A DNA stretch of 28,196 bases from a virus: positions 1 to 28,196 of IMG/VR virus record IMGVR_UViG_3300037247_001544, one strand, 5' to 3'. Below, in pieces: positions 1 to 7,726 of the stretch; within the stretch, counting starts at the first letter, position 1; every line of letters begins with the position of its first letter. The notes below the pieces were generated by a model. That model searched no databases, had not been told where the DNA came from, and saw nothing but the letters and a program-made list of their open reading frames with translations. Position numbers and translations under genes: made by a program.

Positions 1-15
1 ACGGTCTGCAGCCAA
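1..15 (-). CDS. Start of next late gene, cut by window edge (likely a major capsid or other virion protein)
   Basis: Only five codons are visible, reading M-A-A-D-R from a TTG start at 15. The start is supported by a strong ribosome site (AAAGGGGGTGAG at about 20-33 on the minus strand), the same form used by the gene just upstream, which also starts with TTG. Its place after portal, scaffold-like and decoration-like genes suggests the major capsid protein, but this is inference from gene order only. Confidence 0.5.
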
Positions 16-36
16 TTATACTCACCCCCTTTCTGT

Positions 37-534
37 TTAGGATGTGCTGTCGAGCTGTCTCCACGGACCTAGGAACATGCACAACAGCCGGCCCCCGGTG
101 TCCCCCACCACGTCCTTTTGGGAATGGGCAATACACCGAACCCGGATGTTGGCGTTAGTGCCGTCGTACACGGTCACGCGGCTGTTCGTGGTGTCCCGGT
201 AAAGCGCAAAACCTTTACCACGGTCAGTCGCAGCGGACGCCACACGAACACCTGAGCTGTCGGTCTTGTTGAACTCGAAGATGTTGTCGGCGTTGGCGAT
301 CTCAACCGACACGTTGTTGGTGCCGGCCGGAGTGGAGTTATGGCCATCCTCGGAAAACAAACCGAGGATGTCACGGGGATTGTTCCCGCACTCCTCAACA
401 TACCCGGCGTTTAAGAACGCCAACTCTCCCCGTACCGCGGTCACTGAAGCCGCCTCAGGCAGCACCAGGATCATGGGGTTGTTACCGCTGATCGTCTGAA
501 CTACCTTACCTGCCTGGTATCCAACAGTTACCAA
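37..534 (-). CDS. Putative capsid decoration or other virion structural protein
   Basis: 165 residues. The start is TTG at 534, chosen because AAAGGGGGTGAG lies just upstream and no better start is near. The N-terminal half (GNNPMILVLPEAAS, then RGELAFLNAGYVEEC and ILGLFSEDGHNS) has the pattern of small phage capsid-stabilising proteins, which carry a 'gelvyl..G.v......ILGia..da' core. It has no membrane segment. It sits downstream of portal and scaffold-like genes, where such proteins are usually found. The family call rests on memory of pattern and position; another minor virion protein is possible. Confidence 0.55.
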   Translation of the reverse strand: MVTVGYQAGKVVQTISGNNPMILVLPEAASVTAVRGELAFLNAGYVEECGNNPRDILGLFSEDGHNSTPAGTNNVSVEIANADNIFEFNKTDSSGVRVASAATDRGKGFALYRDTTNSRVTVYDGTNANIRVRCIAHSQKDVVGDTGGRLLCMFLGPWRQLDSTS

Positions 535-568
535 GTTTCCTCACCCCCTTTACGGTAAGATTGTTGGG

Positions 569-1144
569 TTACTGCTTGTCAGGCTGCTCTTTGAGCTCGT
601 CCATCATGGTCCTTCGGGTTGGCCCTGGCACCGCCTCTGACGGCTCTGGGTGGGTTACTGAAGGTAGCTCTGGCCTCTCCAGTTCACCCGTCTCCTTGCT
701 GATCCCGGCCCCCATAGCGAACGTTGGCTTGTGGCCGGATGCCCCTGGCTTCTCGATCTCCGTGTAGCCTCCTCCCCTTTTGGGGACTCGGTCCACCTCG
801 AAGGTCTCAAAGCCAGACCTGTCTCCTTCAGCGTGGAAGTCCTCCTTCGTCTTCTTTCTTCGCAAAGCGTCCAAGTCGAGGGCCTTTTGCTCCCTGGTCT
901 GCCTGATATGCTTCGGGCAGTACATCAGGGTTTTCTTGCCCAGCATCCGGTGCCCCTCCGCACTGAGGTGAGAACCGGCCTGCTCAGGGTCATCCTTCCC
1001 AACTGGAAGGTAAGCCTGCATCTGGCGCTTACTAGCCTTGTCCGGTGTGACCCACCGGTAATGGCGCTCGTCCTGCTTGCCACGGACTTCGTGTGAGTCC
1101 GTCTTGCCAAACGGGTCAACGATTATCTTGTTCTCTTCGGCCAT
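569..1144 (-). CDS. Hypothetical late protein, charged, 191 residues
   Basis: The ATG at 1144 overlaps the stop of the upstream gene (TAATG), and GAAGGTGA lies 5 bases before it; a start at 1159 would only add five codons over that ribosome site. The protein is very hydrophilic, with many Lys, Glu and Asp, one MYCPKHIRQ segment near residue 75 and a Pro/Glu-rich C-terminus. I do not recognise a family. Its place between the scaffold-like and decoration-like genes suggests a head-assembly or minor virion role. Translation is probably coupled to the upstream gene. Confidence 0.7.
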   Translation of the reverse strand: MAEENKIIVDPFGKTDSHEVRGKQDERHYRWVTPDKASKRQMQAYLPVGKDDPEQAGSHLSAEGHRMLGKKTLMYCPKHIRQTREQKALDLDALRRKKTKEDFHAEGDRSGFETFEVDRVPKRGGGYTEIEKPGASGHKPTFAMGAGISKETGELERPELPSVTHPEPSEAVPGPTRRTMMDELKEQPDKQ

Positions 1145-1854
1145 TATTTCACCTTCCATTTCTTGTATTCTTCTTCATCCTTGAACACGCCGTCGTCTAT
1201 GTATCGCTTGGCGACCATCTTCTCCTCCTCCGTCAGCTCAGCCGTAGCCGGGCCCCCAGGAGGCGGTGGAGGTGTAGCACCTTCGATGACAGGAGGCTTG
1301 GGTTCGAGGTCCTTCCGTATGGTCTCCTTCTCCTGCTCAATGATCTCAGGCAGATGCTGAGCCTTGACAAGATTGAAGGCCTGGACCCAAGCGTTCGGAT
1401 TAGCTCTGGTAACAGGGTCGACCACCCTCATCAACTCCGTAGCTTCGGCCCCGTACTTCGTCTTGTCGGCCTCAGACACCTTGCCCAAGCCGAGCTCCCT
1501 GGCCACACCCGCCTGAGTCTCGTAGTAGTCCCGAAGCACAGGCGTCATCCTGCGGTTGAAGTGCTCGTCGAGGGTAGCACCGGGGGCGCTGTAGATGCCC
1601 TCCCGAATCTGCTCGTAGGTATCGGCCTGTATCTCCGCAGCCGTCCTCTGAACTCCAGGTGCGGGCGGACGCACTACTGGCCGCCTAGCTGCTTCCTCGA
1701 GTCCAGCTGCCTTCTCGGCGGCAGCGGTGACCTCGCCCAGCGCCGCCTGTGTTGCCGTATCTGCAGCCGCAAGCTTAGCTTTTAGCTCCTTTACTTCCTC
1801 GGTCTCCACCGGTGGTGGATCAGGCTCTTTTAGAAGGTCTTTAGGGTCGGGCAT
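1144..1854 (-). CDS. Putative scaffolding protein
   Basis: 236 residues. The start at 1854 has a textbook ribosome site, AGAAAGGAGG, 7 bases upstream. Residues about 15-60 are a charged Ala/Glu/Lys-rich stretch likely to form a coiled coil, a Pro-rich linker follows, the middle is helical and hydrophilic, and the end is lysine-rich (YKKWKVK). No enzyme motif is visible. An acidic, helical protein with a basic C-terminal tail, encoded between portal and capsid genes, fits a phage scaffold, in which the basic tail binds the coat protein. The call is from composition and gene order, not sequence identity. Confidence 0.5.
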   Translation of the reverse strand: MPDPKDLLKEPDPPPVETEEVKELKAKLAAADTATQAALGEVTAAAEKAAGLEEAARRPVVRPPAPGVQRTAAEIQADTYEQIREGIYSAPGATLDEHFNRRMTPVLRDYYETQAGVARELGLGKVSEADKTKYGAEATELMRVVDPVTRANPNAWVQAFNLVKAQHLPEIIEQEKETIRKDLEPKPPVIEGATPPPPPGGPATAELTEEEKMVAKRYIDDGVFKDEEEYKKWKVK

Positions 1855-2068
1855 TTTGCCCCTCCTTTCTAAACTCCATTATCCAAACTGCCACTTGGTC
1901 CAAGCACTCTTGAAACCCGAGTTCCCGCTGCGCCGCCGTGATTCTATCTTCCTGGAGGCGCTCCTTGAGGCGGCCCTCCGACAGGCCCCGCTGGAGGTCC
2001 ACCCACTCCCCCAGCCCCGATGCCTGCAGGAACACCGCCCGGTCCTCCCTCGACAGGCGGTCCTCCAT
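1841..2068 (-). CDS. Small hypothetical late protein overlapping the portal 3' end
   Basis: 75 residues from the ATG at 2068, supported by GGGGAGGTGA five to eight bases upstream. A GTG at 2074 would lie inside that site. The first 125 bases overlap the last, Gly/Pro-rich codons of the portal gene in another frame, and the end overlaps the scaffold-like start by 14 bases. The protein is charged and helical (EDRLSREDRAVFLQ), with no known motif. The strong ribosome site is the main reason to accept it; function unknown. Confidence 0.65.
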   Translation of the reverse strand: MEDRLSREDRAVFLQASGLGEWVDLQRGLSEGRLKERLQEDRITAAQRELGFQECLDQVAVWIMEFRKEGQNARP

Positions 2069-3863
2069 CTTCACCTCCCCCGAGCGCGCTACCCTGAGCT
2101 GCTGCCGCCCTCAGGTCCTCCACGTTAACCGCAAAGGTCTCGGGGTCGGGCACTGCGTAGGATTGCAACACTCTTTCTAAGAGTTTGCCTGACTTTTCAA
2201 CCAGCTTCACCACGAAGTCTTTGATCCCTGATGGGATCTCTGGCTTTGCCAGGATTCCGGAAACCTCCGTGAGGCGCTCATAATAACTAAGGACAAGGTT
2301 AAATAATGCCAGGTTGTTCTGCTTCTCAACTTCACGGTTGATCGAGGCCGAAGAAGCCGAGACATCGAGGCCAAGACCAAGGCGCGCATACTGCTTAGGA
2401 ACGGTGTACTGCTCCATGTTACTAGCACCAGGTGTGAAGAAGTCTATCGTGTCAGAGCCGTACTGCTGCTCGAGTAACAGCACCTGCATTGCCAGCTCTG
2501 AGAAGGAGTGCCTGATGTCTCTGATGGTCAGGTCGAACCGCTTATTGCCCTCTTGAATCAGCGCAAGTGTTGAAGTCGCGGTCGCCCGGTGACCCACGAT
2601 GGCCGACTCTTGCCCGAGGTTGTAATCAGAGACACCAGACCGAAGCTGCGCCAAGTCCTTGATGTACCCGAGGGCGGCGAGGACGGATGGGTTGATGTCC
2701 CCCATATCTATCGTGCCAAGGTCATCCAGCCTGCTCAGCATCCAGAGTTTGCCTGGCCAGATTTCTTCCTCCTCTTTTATAGCGCCTTTCTTGCCCTTGA
2801 ACATCTTGGTGTTGGCCACAGAGGAATTGTCAATTGCCTGGTTGATCTGGGTGCTGTAAGCCCTCTGCAAGTTCCCGACCTGCCAAGCGATGCCTTCACC
2901 ATGGTAAGCACCCTCTCGAAACATATATCGCAGGGGTATAAAGGGTCGCCTACCATCAAGGAGATAGTTGTAAGTCGCATCCAGCACGGTTTCCGATTTG
3001 CGGTGGTACACAAATCTGCATTGCTCTGCAATTCCATCACCATTTGCGTCATAATCTCCCCACCACACGAAGGTCTCGTAAGTGCCAAGCTCCGGCATTG
3101 TGGAGCCCAACTCCACCCCAAACTGCTTCTTGCGGAACTCCTCGATCTTCTCCGGCTGCTTCTCCATAAACGACTTGATGTCGTCCACGTTGTAGTACTC
3201 TTTACGCGCCGCTCGAGCCTTCAGCTCCCACCAGGTCGGATAGCGGCGATGAGCGGCCCACCTCGCCTCTTGGATATCCGTACCAGCGTCGGAGGGTGTA
3301 ATCAGGTCCTGGGCCCTGATGAAGTTGACCATAGGACCGGTATACATAGAGACCTCGGAGGGACCGACAACCTTGCCCGCTTTGTCGTAGTGGAGTATCT
3401 TCTTGGTCTGCCTCTCCCACCCGAGGACGAGGGTGCCGGTGCCGATCTTAACGACCTGCTTGAGACCAGGAGCTATGCGCTCGTACAGCTTGATCCGGTA
3501 CTTCTGCAGCCAGTGCAGATACTGCTGAGTGGGTACAGCAATATCCACGAAGTCCTTATTCATGGCCCGAGCCACCCACAAGGGGTCTACGGAGAAGATT
3601 GTATTGATAATTCTGGCGAAGATTGCCTCAGTATGAATGGCAACGATGGGCGCCACGAGGTTAGAGGCGTCTTTGAAGGGGAAGTTCTTCTTCTCGACGT
3701 CCGGGATGGCGTCATAGTACTTTTCCGCCTCTCTCCACGTAAGCTCGAGCTTCTCATGCTCCCGGATGGCGGTATCCAGCTCCTGATTGAGAAACTTCTT
3801 CAATCTGGTGAGAGCAGCCTCGGAGAACTTGATCCGCTCGACTCTAGACGGAAATACGGCCAT
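1944..3863 (-). CDS. Portal protein
   Basis: 639 residues from the ATG at 3863, which has AGGGAG upstream; an earlier in-frame start would run into the gene before. Portal proteins form the dodecameric ring at one capsid vertex through which DNA is pumped. Visible family features are an N-terminal helical segment with YYDAIPDVEKKNFPFKDAS, a long mixed core, the calcium-loop-like DYDANGDGIAE within a WWGDYD context that recurs in large phage portals, helical SNMEQYTVPKQYARLG in the stem/wing region, and a Gly/Pro-rich low-complexity tail of about 60 residues. Size and position downstream of the terminase fit. It is cotranscribed with terminase and scaffold genes. Confidence 0.85.
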   Translation of the reverse strand: MAVFPSRVERIKFSEAALTRLKKFLNQELDTAIREHEKLELTWREAEKYYDAIPDVEKKNFPFKDASNLVAPIVAIHTEAIFARIINTIFSVDPLWVARAMNKDFVDIAVPTQQYLHWLQKYRIKLYERIAPGLKQVVKIGTGTLVLGWERQTKKILHYDKAGKVVGPSEVSMYTGPMVNFIRAQDLITPSDAGTDIQEARWAAHRRYPTWWELKARAARKEYYNVDDIKSFMEKQPEKIEEFRKKQFGVELGSTMPELGTYETFVWWGDYDANGDGIAEQCRFVYHRKSETVLDATYNYLLDGRRPFIPLRYMFREGAYHGEGIAWQVGNLQRAYSTQINQAIDNSSVANTKMFKGKKGAIKEEEEIWPGKLWMLSRLDDLGTIDMGDINPSVLAALGYIKDLAQLRSGVSDYNLGQESAIVGHRATATSTLALIQEGNKRFDLTIRDIRHSFSELAMQVLLLEQQYGSDTIDFFTPGASNMEQYTVPKQYARLGLGLDVSASSASINREVEKQNNLALFNLVLSYYERLTEVSGILAKPEIPSGIKDFVVKLVEKSGKLLERVLQSYAVPDPETFAVNVEDLRAAAAQGSALGGGEDGGPPVEGGPGGVPAGIGAGGVGGPPAGPVGGPPQGAPPGR

Positions 3864-4011
3864 ACTTGAACTCCCTCTTAGCGTCCAGGTACTCCCCTCG
3901 GAATCCCTCGCAGACCAATAGACCACGGGGAGTAGTCTGGTATCTCTTGGCCTTCAAGGAGTAGTCGCCGTACACCTGCTTGCGGAGCAGCTTCGCCCTC
4001 TTTCCGCTCAC
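3844..4011 (-). CDS. Small basic late protein, 55 residues
   Basis: A GTG at 4011 overlaps the M15 peptidase stop (GTGA), with AGGTAGGA just upstream; the product runs SGKRAKLLRKQVYGDYSLK and ends GRISV at a TAG at 3844. It overlaps the portal start by 20 bases. It is rich in Lys and Arg with an aromatic middle and no membrane segment. Short proteins of the form KRAKxLRKxVYGDYS followed by RxYxxTPRG next to terminase or portal genes are familiar in phage genomes, but I know of no function. Confidence 0.75.
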   Translation of the reverse strand: MSGKRAKLLRKQVYGDYSLKAKRYQTTPRGLLVCEGFRGEYLDAKREFKYGRISV

Positions 4012-4364
4012 ATCCTACCTCGCCACTCCCAACTGTAGTGGTTGCCGTCAGGCTTCTTGAACCGACCCCCCCACACCAGAGGATAACCCCGCCTTCGTCC
4101 CTCAGCCTCCCACCACTCGCCAAGCACCTGGTGATCGCTGGTCTTCGACAGGAATCTCCCACAGACGAAGAGGTTGAGGTCAATGGCCAGCCGGCTGGTA
4201 TGCAGACTAGAGGGTATCCCCTTTTTCCGCTTCGCATAGATTTTCGCAAACTCAGCAGGGCGCTCCGCCCAACCCAGGCTCATCTCAAAGCCCATATCGT
4301 AGGCCTTGATGATGAGGAGGCCGACCATTCTAGTATAGAGACGCTGTGCTTGACCTAGTGTCAT
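4008..4364 (-). CDS. M15-family (VanY-like) D-Ala-D-Ala peptidase, probable endolysin
   Basis: 118 residues from the ATG at 4364. Zinc peptidases of the M15 family cut peptidoglycan cross-bridges or side chains. The signature SLHTSRLAIDLNLF (residues 53-66) gives zinc ligands His55 and Asp62, and DGNHYSWE (106-113) gives the third ligand, His109; WGGRF just before is also typical of the phage branch. There is no signal peptide, so release would need a holin, and a holin-like gene lies at the other end of the window. The start has no clear ribosome site; instead a palindrome (4369-4382) abuts it. Unusually for a lysis gene it sits between terminase and portal. Confidence 0.85.
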   Translation of the reverse strand: MTLGQAQRLYTRMVGLLIIKAYDMGFEMSLGWAERPAEFAKIYAKRKKGIPSSLHTSRLAIDLNLFVCGRFLSKTSDHQVLGEWWEAEGRRRGYPLVWGGRFKKPDGNHYSWEWRGRM

Positions 4365-4366
4365 CT

Positions 4367-4549
4367 TCAGGTAACTTTACCTTCAGCTGTCTTTTCAAAC
4401 TGTTCCCATCCGTACCAGAAATGATACACACCCAGCGCCTTCCAGCCCCACGGGCGCTTCTTCCGATCGGTGACTACCCCGTCTCTCTGCAAGGGGATGA
4501 AAAGCTTAGTCCCCTTAGGCCAGTGCGAGAGGATAGGGTCTTGGTCCAC
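4367..4549 (-). CDS. Small hypothetical late protein, 60 residues
   Basis: GTG start at 4549, two bases after the stop of the upstream gene, no clear ribosome site, so coupling is likely. The product has a polar N-terminus (MDQDPILSHWPKGTK), a basic stretch (TDRKKRPWGW) and an aromatic end (YHFWYGWEQFEK). The stop codon lies at the edge of the palindrome at 4369-4382. No family recognised. Confidence 0.6.
   Translation of the reverse strand: MDQDPILSHWPKGTKLFIPLQRDGVVTDRKKRPWGWKALGVYHFWYGWEQFEKTAEGKVT
4369..4382 (-). repeat. Palindrome copy 1 (AGGTAANNTTACCT)
   Basis: On the transcribed (minus) strand it reads AGGTAAAGTTACCT followed by GAAG and then the ATG of the peptidase gene. It replaces the usual Shine-Dalgarno region. 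As RNA it could form a five-pair stem with an AAGU loop. Confidence 0.8.
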
Positions 4550-4551
4550 GG

Positions 4552-4734
4552 CTAAATCTTTGCGAAGCCGGTCTTCCCGCTACCGGCCTTGGTAGCACCG
4601 GTGGCTCGGGGACCGTGGTCGACGGGGATTGCCTTGCCCCCACCCTTCCACTTCCCACCGGGCTTCTTCTCCAGCTTCCCCGCGGACTTGTTGCCATGAC
4701 TTCCAGGCTTGTACATCCCTCCGTGCTTGGCCAT
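4552..4734 (-). CDS. Small Lys/Gly-rich late protein, 60 residues
   Basis: ATG at 4734 with GAAGGAGGGTGT immediately upstream, a strong site. The product is basic and low in complexity, built of Gly, Lys, Ser and Pro (KPGSHGNKSAGKLEKKPGG), with no membrane segment and no known domain. Such composition suggests an unstructured DNA- or RNA-binding or virion-associated protein, but nothing more specific can be said. Confidence 0.7.
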   Translation of the reverse strand: MAKHGGMYKPGSHGNKSAGKLEKKPGGKWKGGGKAIPVDHGPRATGATKAGSGKTGFAKI

Positions 4735-4755
4735 TACACCCTCCTTCGGTTAGAG

Positions 4756-5064
4756 TTACTCCATGCCCATCCCAGGGAACATACCCCCACCACCGCCGCC
4801 GGTCATATTCTTCAGCATCATCGCCTTCATCAGGGCCTCCATCGTACCGCCGCCAGCACCCTGACCCTCAGGAGGCACAAAGCCCTGAAACTTGGGCTTC
4901 TTCTTCTTCCCACCTCCGAGGAGACCACTGAACATGTCCATCATTCCGCCCATGCCTCCCCCTCCACCTCCAAACCCCCCACTCATACTATCAGGCATCA
5001 CCCCACTCATCTGTAGGGCTGAGTTGAGGAGCTGAATCAGCATCGCCATTGTTGCTGGGTCCAT
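4756..5064 (-). CDS. Met/Gly-rich low-complexity late protein, 102 residues
   Basis: The ATG at 5064 overlaps the large-terminase stop (TGATG). The first 25 residues are helical and hydrophobic (MAMLIQLLNSALQMSG), followed by long Gly runs, a KKKKPKFQGF segment near residue 55, and a second Met-rich helix (MEALMKAMMLKNM) before another Gly run. More than a fifth of residues are Met. Nothing matches a family I know. The coupling to terminase supports it as a real gene. Confidence 0.6.
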   Translation of the reverse strand: MDPATMAMLIQLLNSALQMSGVMPDSMSGGFGGGGGGMGGMMDMFSGLLGGGKKKKPKFQGFVPPEGQGAGGGTMEALMKAMMLKNMTGGGGGGMFPGMGME

Positions 5065-6695
5065 CAGTACCCCGTCACCGGATCGCGGTGCGCTAGTCTC
5101 GCGTACGCTCTGCCCGAGCTTTCTTCATATTCCTCGTCAGATAGAGGCGAAGACCACACGGTAGGCCCCTGTGCCATGGCATCTAGGAGGTGATCGTCGG
5201 TTGTGAGGGGGAAAGAGAGGTATTCGTCTATCATCGGGCACCCACGGTACATGTAAACCTGCTTTGCAGCCCAGTAGGGGCGTAGACCACGTATCCTGGA
5301 CTGCTTAGAGACCTTACTATCGGGTCTGAACTCCATCCAGGGTATCCAAATGCCCTCTTTCTGGCTCTTGTACTCGCCAAAATGCAATAACACGGTCTGT
5401 GCAGCTACCGACTCGACCAGAACGTGCAGAATGTCGGGATATGCCCTGCAAAACTTGAAGATTTGGTCGATCAGGGCCTCCGGGACGGCCTTTTCCATCC
5501 ACGCCTCCATAATGTGAACCCGGAAATAACCTAACGGAGGCTCAGGGGAGATGCCTAGGAGGACCATACCAGTATAGTCCGCCCTGCGCTTCTTACTGAA
5601 AGCTGGGTCCACGAACAGGTATTTGTTCAGATGACCCACTCGATCTATCACTTCTCGCCCATCCTCAGTCTTAACGGGCAGTTTGAAGTCTCCTTCGAGG
5701 GTTACATCGTGGTATTGCAGCCAGTCAGGGTGGAATTCAGTAGCAGAGGGGTGACGAGGATTGTTGTCAAACTGTGTGGCGTACTTTATTGGGTCTTTTG
5801 CTTGGATTGCGGCCAAGGCATGAGCAGGAAATCGTCGAGGAAATATGGGTCCCCCGTGAGGGTGGTGATCACAACAACCTCCCATAGCCTTGTGTGAAGT
5901 AATTCGATATCTGGGGTCCGTGCGCTTGATGTGGTCCACCAGATCATTTTCGGCCCACCTGGTACCCACGATATGGTCGTAGCCATTGACTATGTCCTCC
6001 AGGAGTGGCTCCGAGTAGTCATGCCACTGCTTGGCGGCGTCCATCATTTCCGGAGAGGGCACTCCTTGTGAATCGAGACACTCTTCGTCTATCAAGTCGT
6101 CCTTAATCATTATGTCGTAGTGACGACCTGTCACACGTCCGCCAACCCCCATCGCCTCGATAGTATACTCCTGGTAGTCCTCATCTCGAGGAAGGAGGAT
6201 GTCGGTTTGAGACCACTTTGTTTTTTCAAAGGCGGGGATTGTTTCAGGAAAAAGCCACTGAAAAAGCCGATTGCGCTCAAAAAGGCGCTTGATTATGAAA
6301 ATCCGCTTCGCTGCGTTGGTTGAGGTAGAGCCGGCAATAAGTATACGGGTGTTGGGGTTGTTTAGGTACAGCCAGACGGGTTTGCCGATGGAGTAGACGC
6401 TTGTCTTGAAGTGACCTCGCGGCCAGAGATCATACCGGCGGTGAACGCTCATATCCTGAGCGTCGTCGCACATTTCCTTATGCAAAGGGAAGGTGTAGTC
6501 CTTGCCGACCTTGGATGAGTACGAGATGACGCCTTTGGAGAGGAAATACAACGACGCTTTGCAGAGCCCGCGTAGTTGTTCGCGGAGGTCATTCCGCTCT
6601 GCAAGATCGGCCGGAGAAGCCGTCTTCCACGGGGAACGACTCTCGGCCATGGAAACGGCCTTGGTTAGACCTTCAAATGCCGCTTTCTCGTCCAT
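5064..6695 (-). CDS. terL: Terminase large subunit
   Basis: 543 residues. This is the packaging motor, an ATPase joined to an RNase-H-fold nuclease, which docks on the portal. The Walker A region is WPRGHFKTS (91-99), in the R-G-x-x-K-T/S form common in terminases; Walker B is DIMIKDD (194-200). In the nuclease half, FVDPAFS (361-367) supplies Asp363, VLVESV (425-430) a second acidic residue and DDHLLDAMA (500-508) the last, so all parts needed for activity are present. The ATG at 6695 has GGTGA upstream and overlaps the preceding gene by 23 bases. Confidence 0.95.
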   Translation of the reverse strand: MDEKAAFEGLTKAVSMAESRSPWKTASPADLAERNDLREQLRGLCKASLYFLSKGVISYSSKVGKDYTFPLHKEMCDDAQDMSVHRRYDLWPRGHFKTSVYSIGKPVWLYLNNPNTRILIAGSTSTNAAKRIFIIKRLFERNRLFQWLFPETIPAFEKTKWSQTDILLPRDEDYQEYTIEAMGVGGRVTGRHYDIMIKDDLIDEECLDSQGVPSPEMMDAAKQWHDYSEPLLEDIVNGYDHIVGTRWAENDLVDHIKRTDPRYRITSHKAMGGCCDHHPHGGPIFPRRFPAHALAAIQAKDPIKYATQFDNNPRHPSATEFHPDWLQYHDVTLEGDFKLPVKTEDGREVIDRVGHLNKYLFVDPAFSKKRRADYTGMVLLGISPEPPLGYFRVHIMEAWMEKAVPEALIDQIFKFCRAYPDILHVLVESVAAQTVLLHFGEYKSQKEGIWIPWMEFRPDSKVSKQSRIRGLRPYWAAKQVYMYRGCPMIDEYLSFPLTTDDHLLDAMAQGPTVWSSPLSDEEYEESSGRAYARLAHRDPVTGY

Positions 6696-6855
6696 TCGGA
6701 GTCACCGAAATCGTAACCGTGGCTTTGCCACTAAGGAATAGGTCCAGGTCGCCAGGTAACGACTCGATAACCCTCTGGGCGATCTTGTCGCTCAAAGACT
6801 CGGGCATATTCTCAGATAAGACCTCGATGGTTGCGTCAGTTCGCTTTACTAACAT
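6673..6855 (-). CDS. Small hypothetical protein between terminase genes, 60 residues
   Basis: ATG at 6855, overlapping the gene before by 20 bases and the large-terminase start by 23. It is acidic and probably mixed alpha/beta (VIESLPGDLDLFLSGKATV), without Cys or membrane segments. No family recognised. The GGGCGAG upstream is a weak ribosome site, so coupling is likely. Confidence 0.6.
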   Translation of the reverse strand: MLVKRTDATIEVLSENMPESLSDKIAQRVIESLPGDLDLFLSGKATVTISVTPNGRESGI

Positions 6856-7105
6856 GCAACTCGCCCTTTCCCTTCATAAACGCCAGCGCCCACCTATTAG
6901 ACCGCAGGCGCACCCCAAACCTAATGATGGGCAGCAAATTGCACATAGTCACCCGCACCATCTCCTCAACATGATGGTGGCAGAGCCTGCTCCTCGGCTT
7001 GGCGGTAGGAATCTGGAAGATTACCCCAGGCCCTGGTCTGCGGCAGATCACCGCGTCTAGGCTTGATCCCTCTGGGATGTACCTATACAACTTTAGCGGG
7101 AACAT
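6836..7105 (-). CDS. Hypothetical protein with Cys/His cluster, 89 residues
   Basis: ATG at 7105 with GGGGGAGG six bases upstream, an excellent site that fixes the start inside the end of the small-terminase gene (23-base overlap). The product has one Cys near residue 21, a CHHHVEEM cluster near 42-49 and a Cys near 55, which could bind a metal, and a basic C-terminal half. The Cys and His spacing recalls truncated HNH-type or zinc-binding folds, but the key pattern is not complete enough to call one. Confidence 0.65.
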   Translation of the reverse strand: MFPLKLYRYIPEGSSLDAVICRRPGPGVIFQIPTAKPRSRLCHHHVEEMVRVTMCNLLPIIRFGVRLRSNRWALAFMKGKGELHVSKAN

Positions 7106-7538
7106 TTACAACCTCCCCCATCAGCTCACGCATCGCTTCCGTTATACGGTCGAGCGTGGCCGATTCAAACTTAAAGGTGTACTCACCCTCTTCTCGTTTC
7201 GAGGGCGCAGCCCTCCCCGAATATTCCACGATTGCCTTGTTGGCGGACAACTTGATATTATCCTGCGTATTCTCCGCCTCGCTCATCGCTATGATGCGAT
7301 CAAGTGCAGACTCACTAGCCACCGCTAGCCGCTCTCTATACTCGAGGACGTTCTTGTCGGCTTCGCGTCTGATGGTCTCGAGGGCGTGCTTGAAGTCGTC
7401 CGTATCCATCAACATATAAATAGTATGGGGGTCGCGCTTGGTAATCTCGGCAATATGCCTAGGGGAATACCCGAGAGCGGTTAGGCGCACCACCTCAGGC
7501 ACGGTTTCCTCGTTTCTTATCGCCCACGGCTTAGCCAT
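7083..7538 (-). CDS. terS: Putative terminase small subunit (HTH DNA-binding)
   Basis: 151 residues from the ATG at 7538, which overlaps the previous stop (TGATG). Small terminases bind the packaging site and feed DNA to the large subunit. Residues about 10-45 form a helix-turn-helix (VVRLTALGYSPRHIAEI, then RDPHTIYMLM), followed by a long charged helix (FKHALETIRREADKNVLEY) fitting the oligomerisation core, and a C-terminal tail. Order (three genes before the large subunit), size and fold agree. The longer in-frame version adds 18 residues with no ribosome site. Confidence 0.75.
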   Translation of the reverse strand: MAKPWAIRNEETVPEVVRLTALGYSPRHIAEITKRDPHTIYMLMDTDDFKHALETIRREADKNVLEYRERLAVASESALDRIIAMSEAENTQDNIKLSANKAIVEYSGRAAPSKREEGEYTFKFESATLDRITEAMRELMGEVVNVPAKVV

Positions 7539-7726
7539 CACATATGCCAGGTCTGCTCGTCTACGGCTGAATCTCCATGGTGCTTGTGCCACTCCACCTT
7601 ACGCCGGTTCATATCCATGTTCACCAGTCCCTGCGCCACGCAGTCGAGGAACTTAGATAACACGTAAGGTGGAACGCCCGCCTTTTTCCACAACCTATCA
7701 AAATCTTTGTCCGTAAAAGCGTTCAT
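7538..7726 (-). CDS. Small hypothetical protein, second gene of the late operon
   Basis: 62 residues, ATG at 7726. Its first 29 bases overlap the zinc-ribbon gene ahead of it in another frame. A strong GGAGGTG lies about 18 bases before the ATG, farther than usual, so coupling to the upstream gene may matter. The product is basic and helical (DKDFDRLWKKAGVPPYVLSK) with a His/Lys patch (EWHKHHGD). No family recognised. Confidence 0.6.
   Translation of the reverse strand: MNAFTDKDFDRLWKKAGVPPYVLSKFLDCVAQGLVNMDMNRRKVEWHKHHGDSAVDEQTWHM

Noticed and set aside
1093-1785. Plus-strand open frame of 230 codons
   Set aside because: Antisense to the scaffold-like and neighbouring late genes, rich in Leu and Arg, no ribosome site.
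2589-3869. Long plus-strand open frame of 426 codons
   Set aside because: It lies opposite the portal gene, which has clear family motifs and a ribosome site; the plus frame has neither.
3878-4249. Minus-strand open frame of 123 codons between portal and peptidase
   Set aside because: It overlaps the peptidase gene and the 55-residue gene in a different frame and lacks a site; those two genes explain the region.
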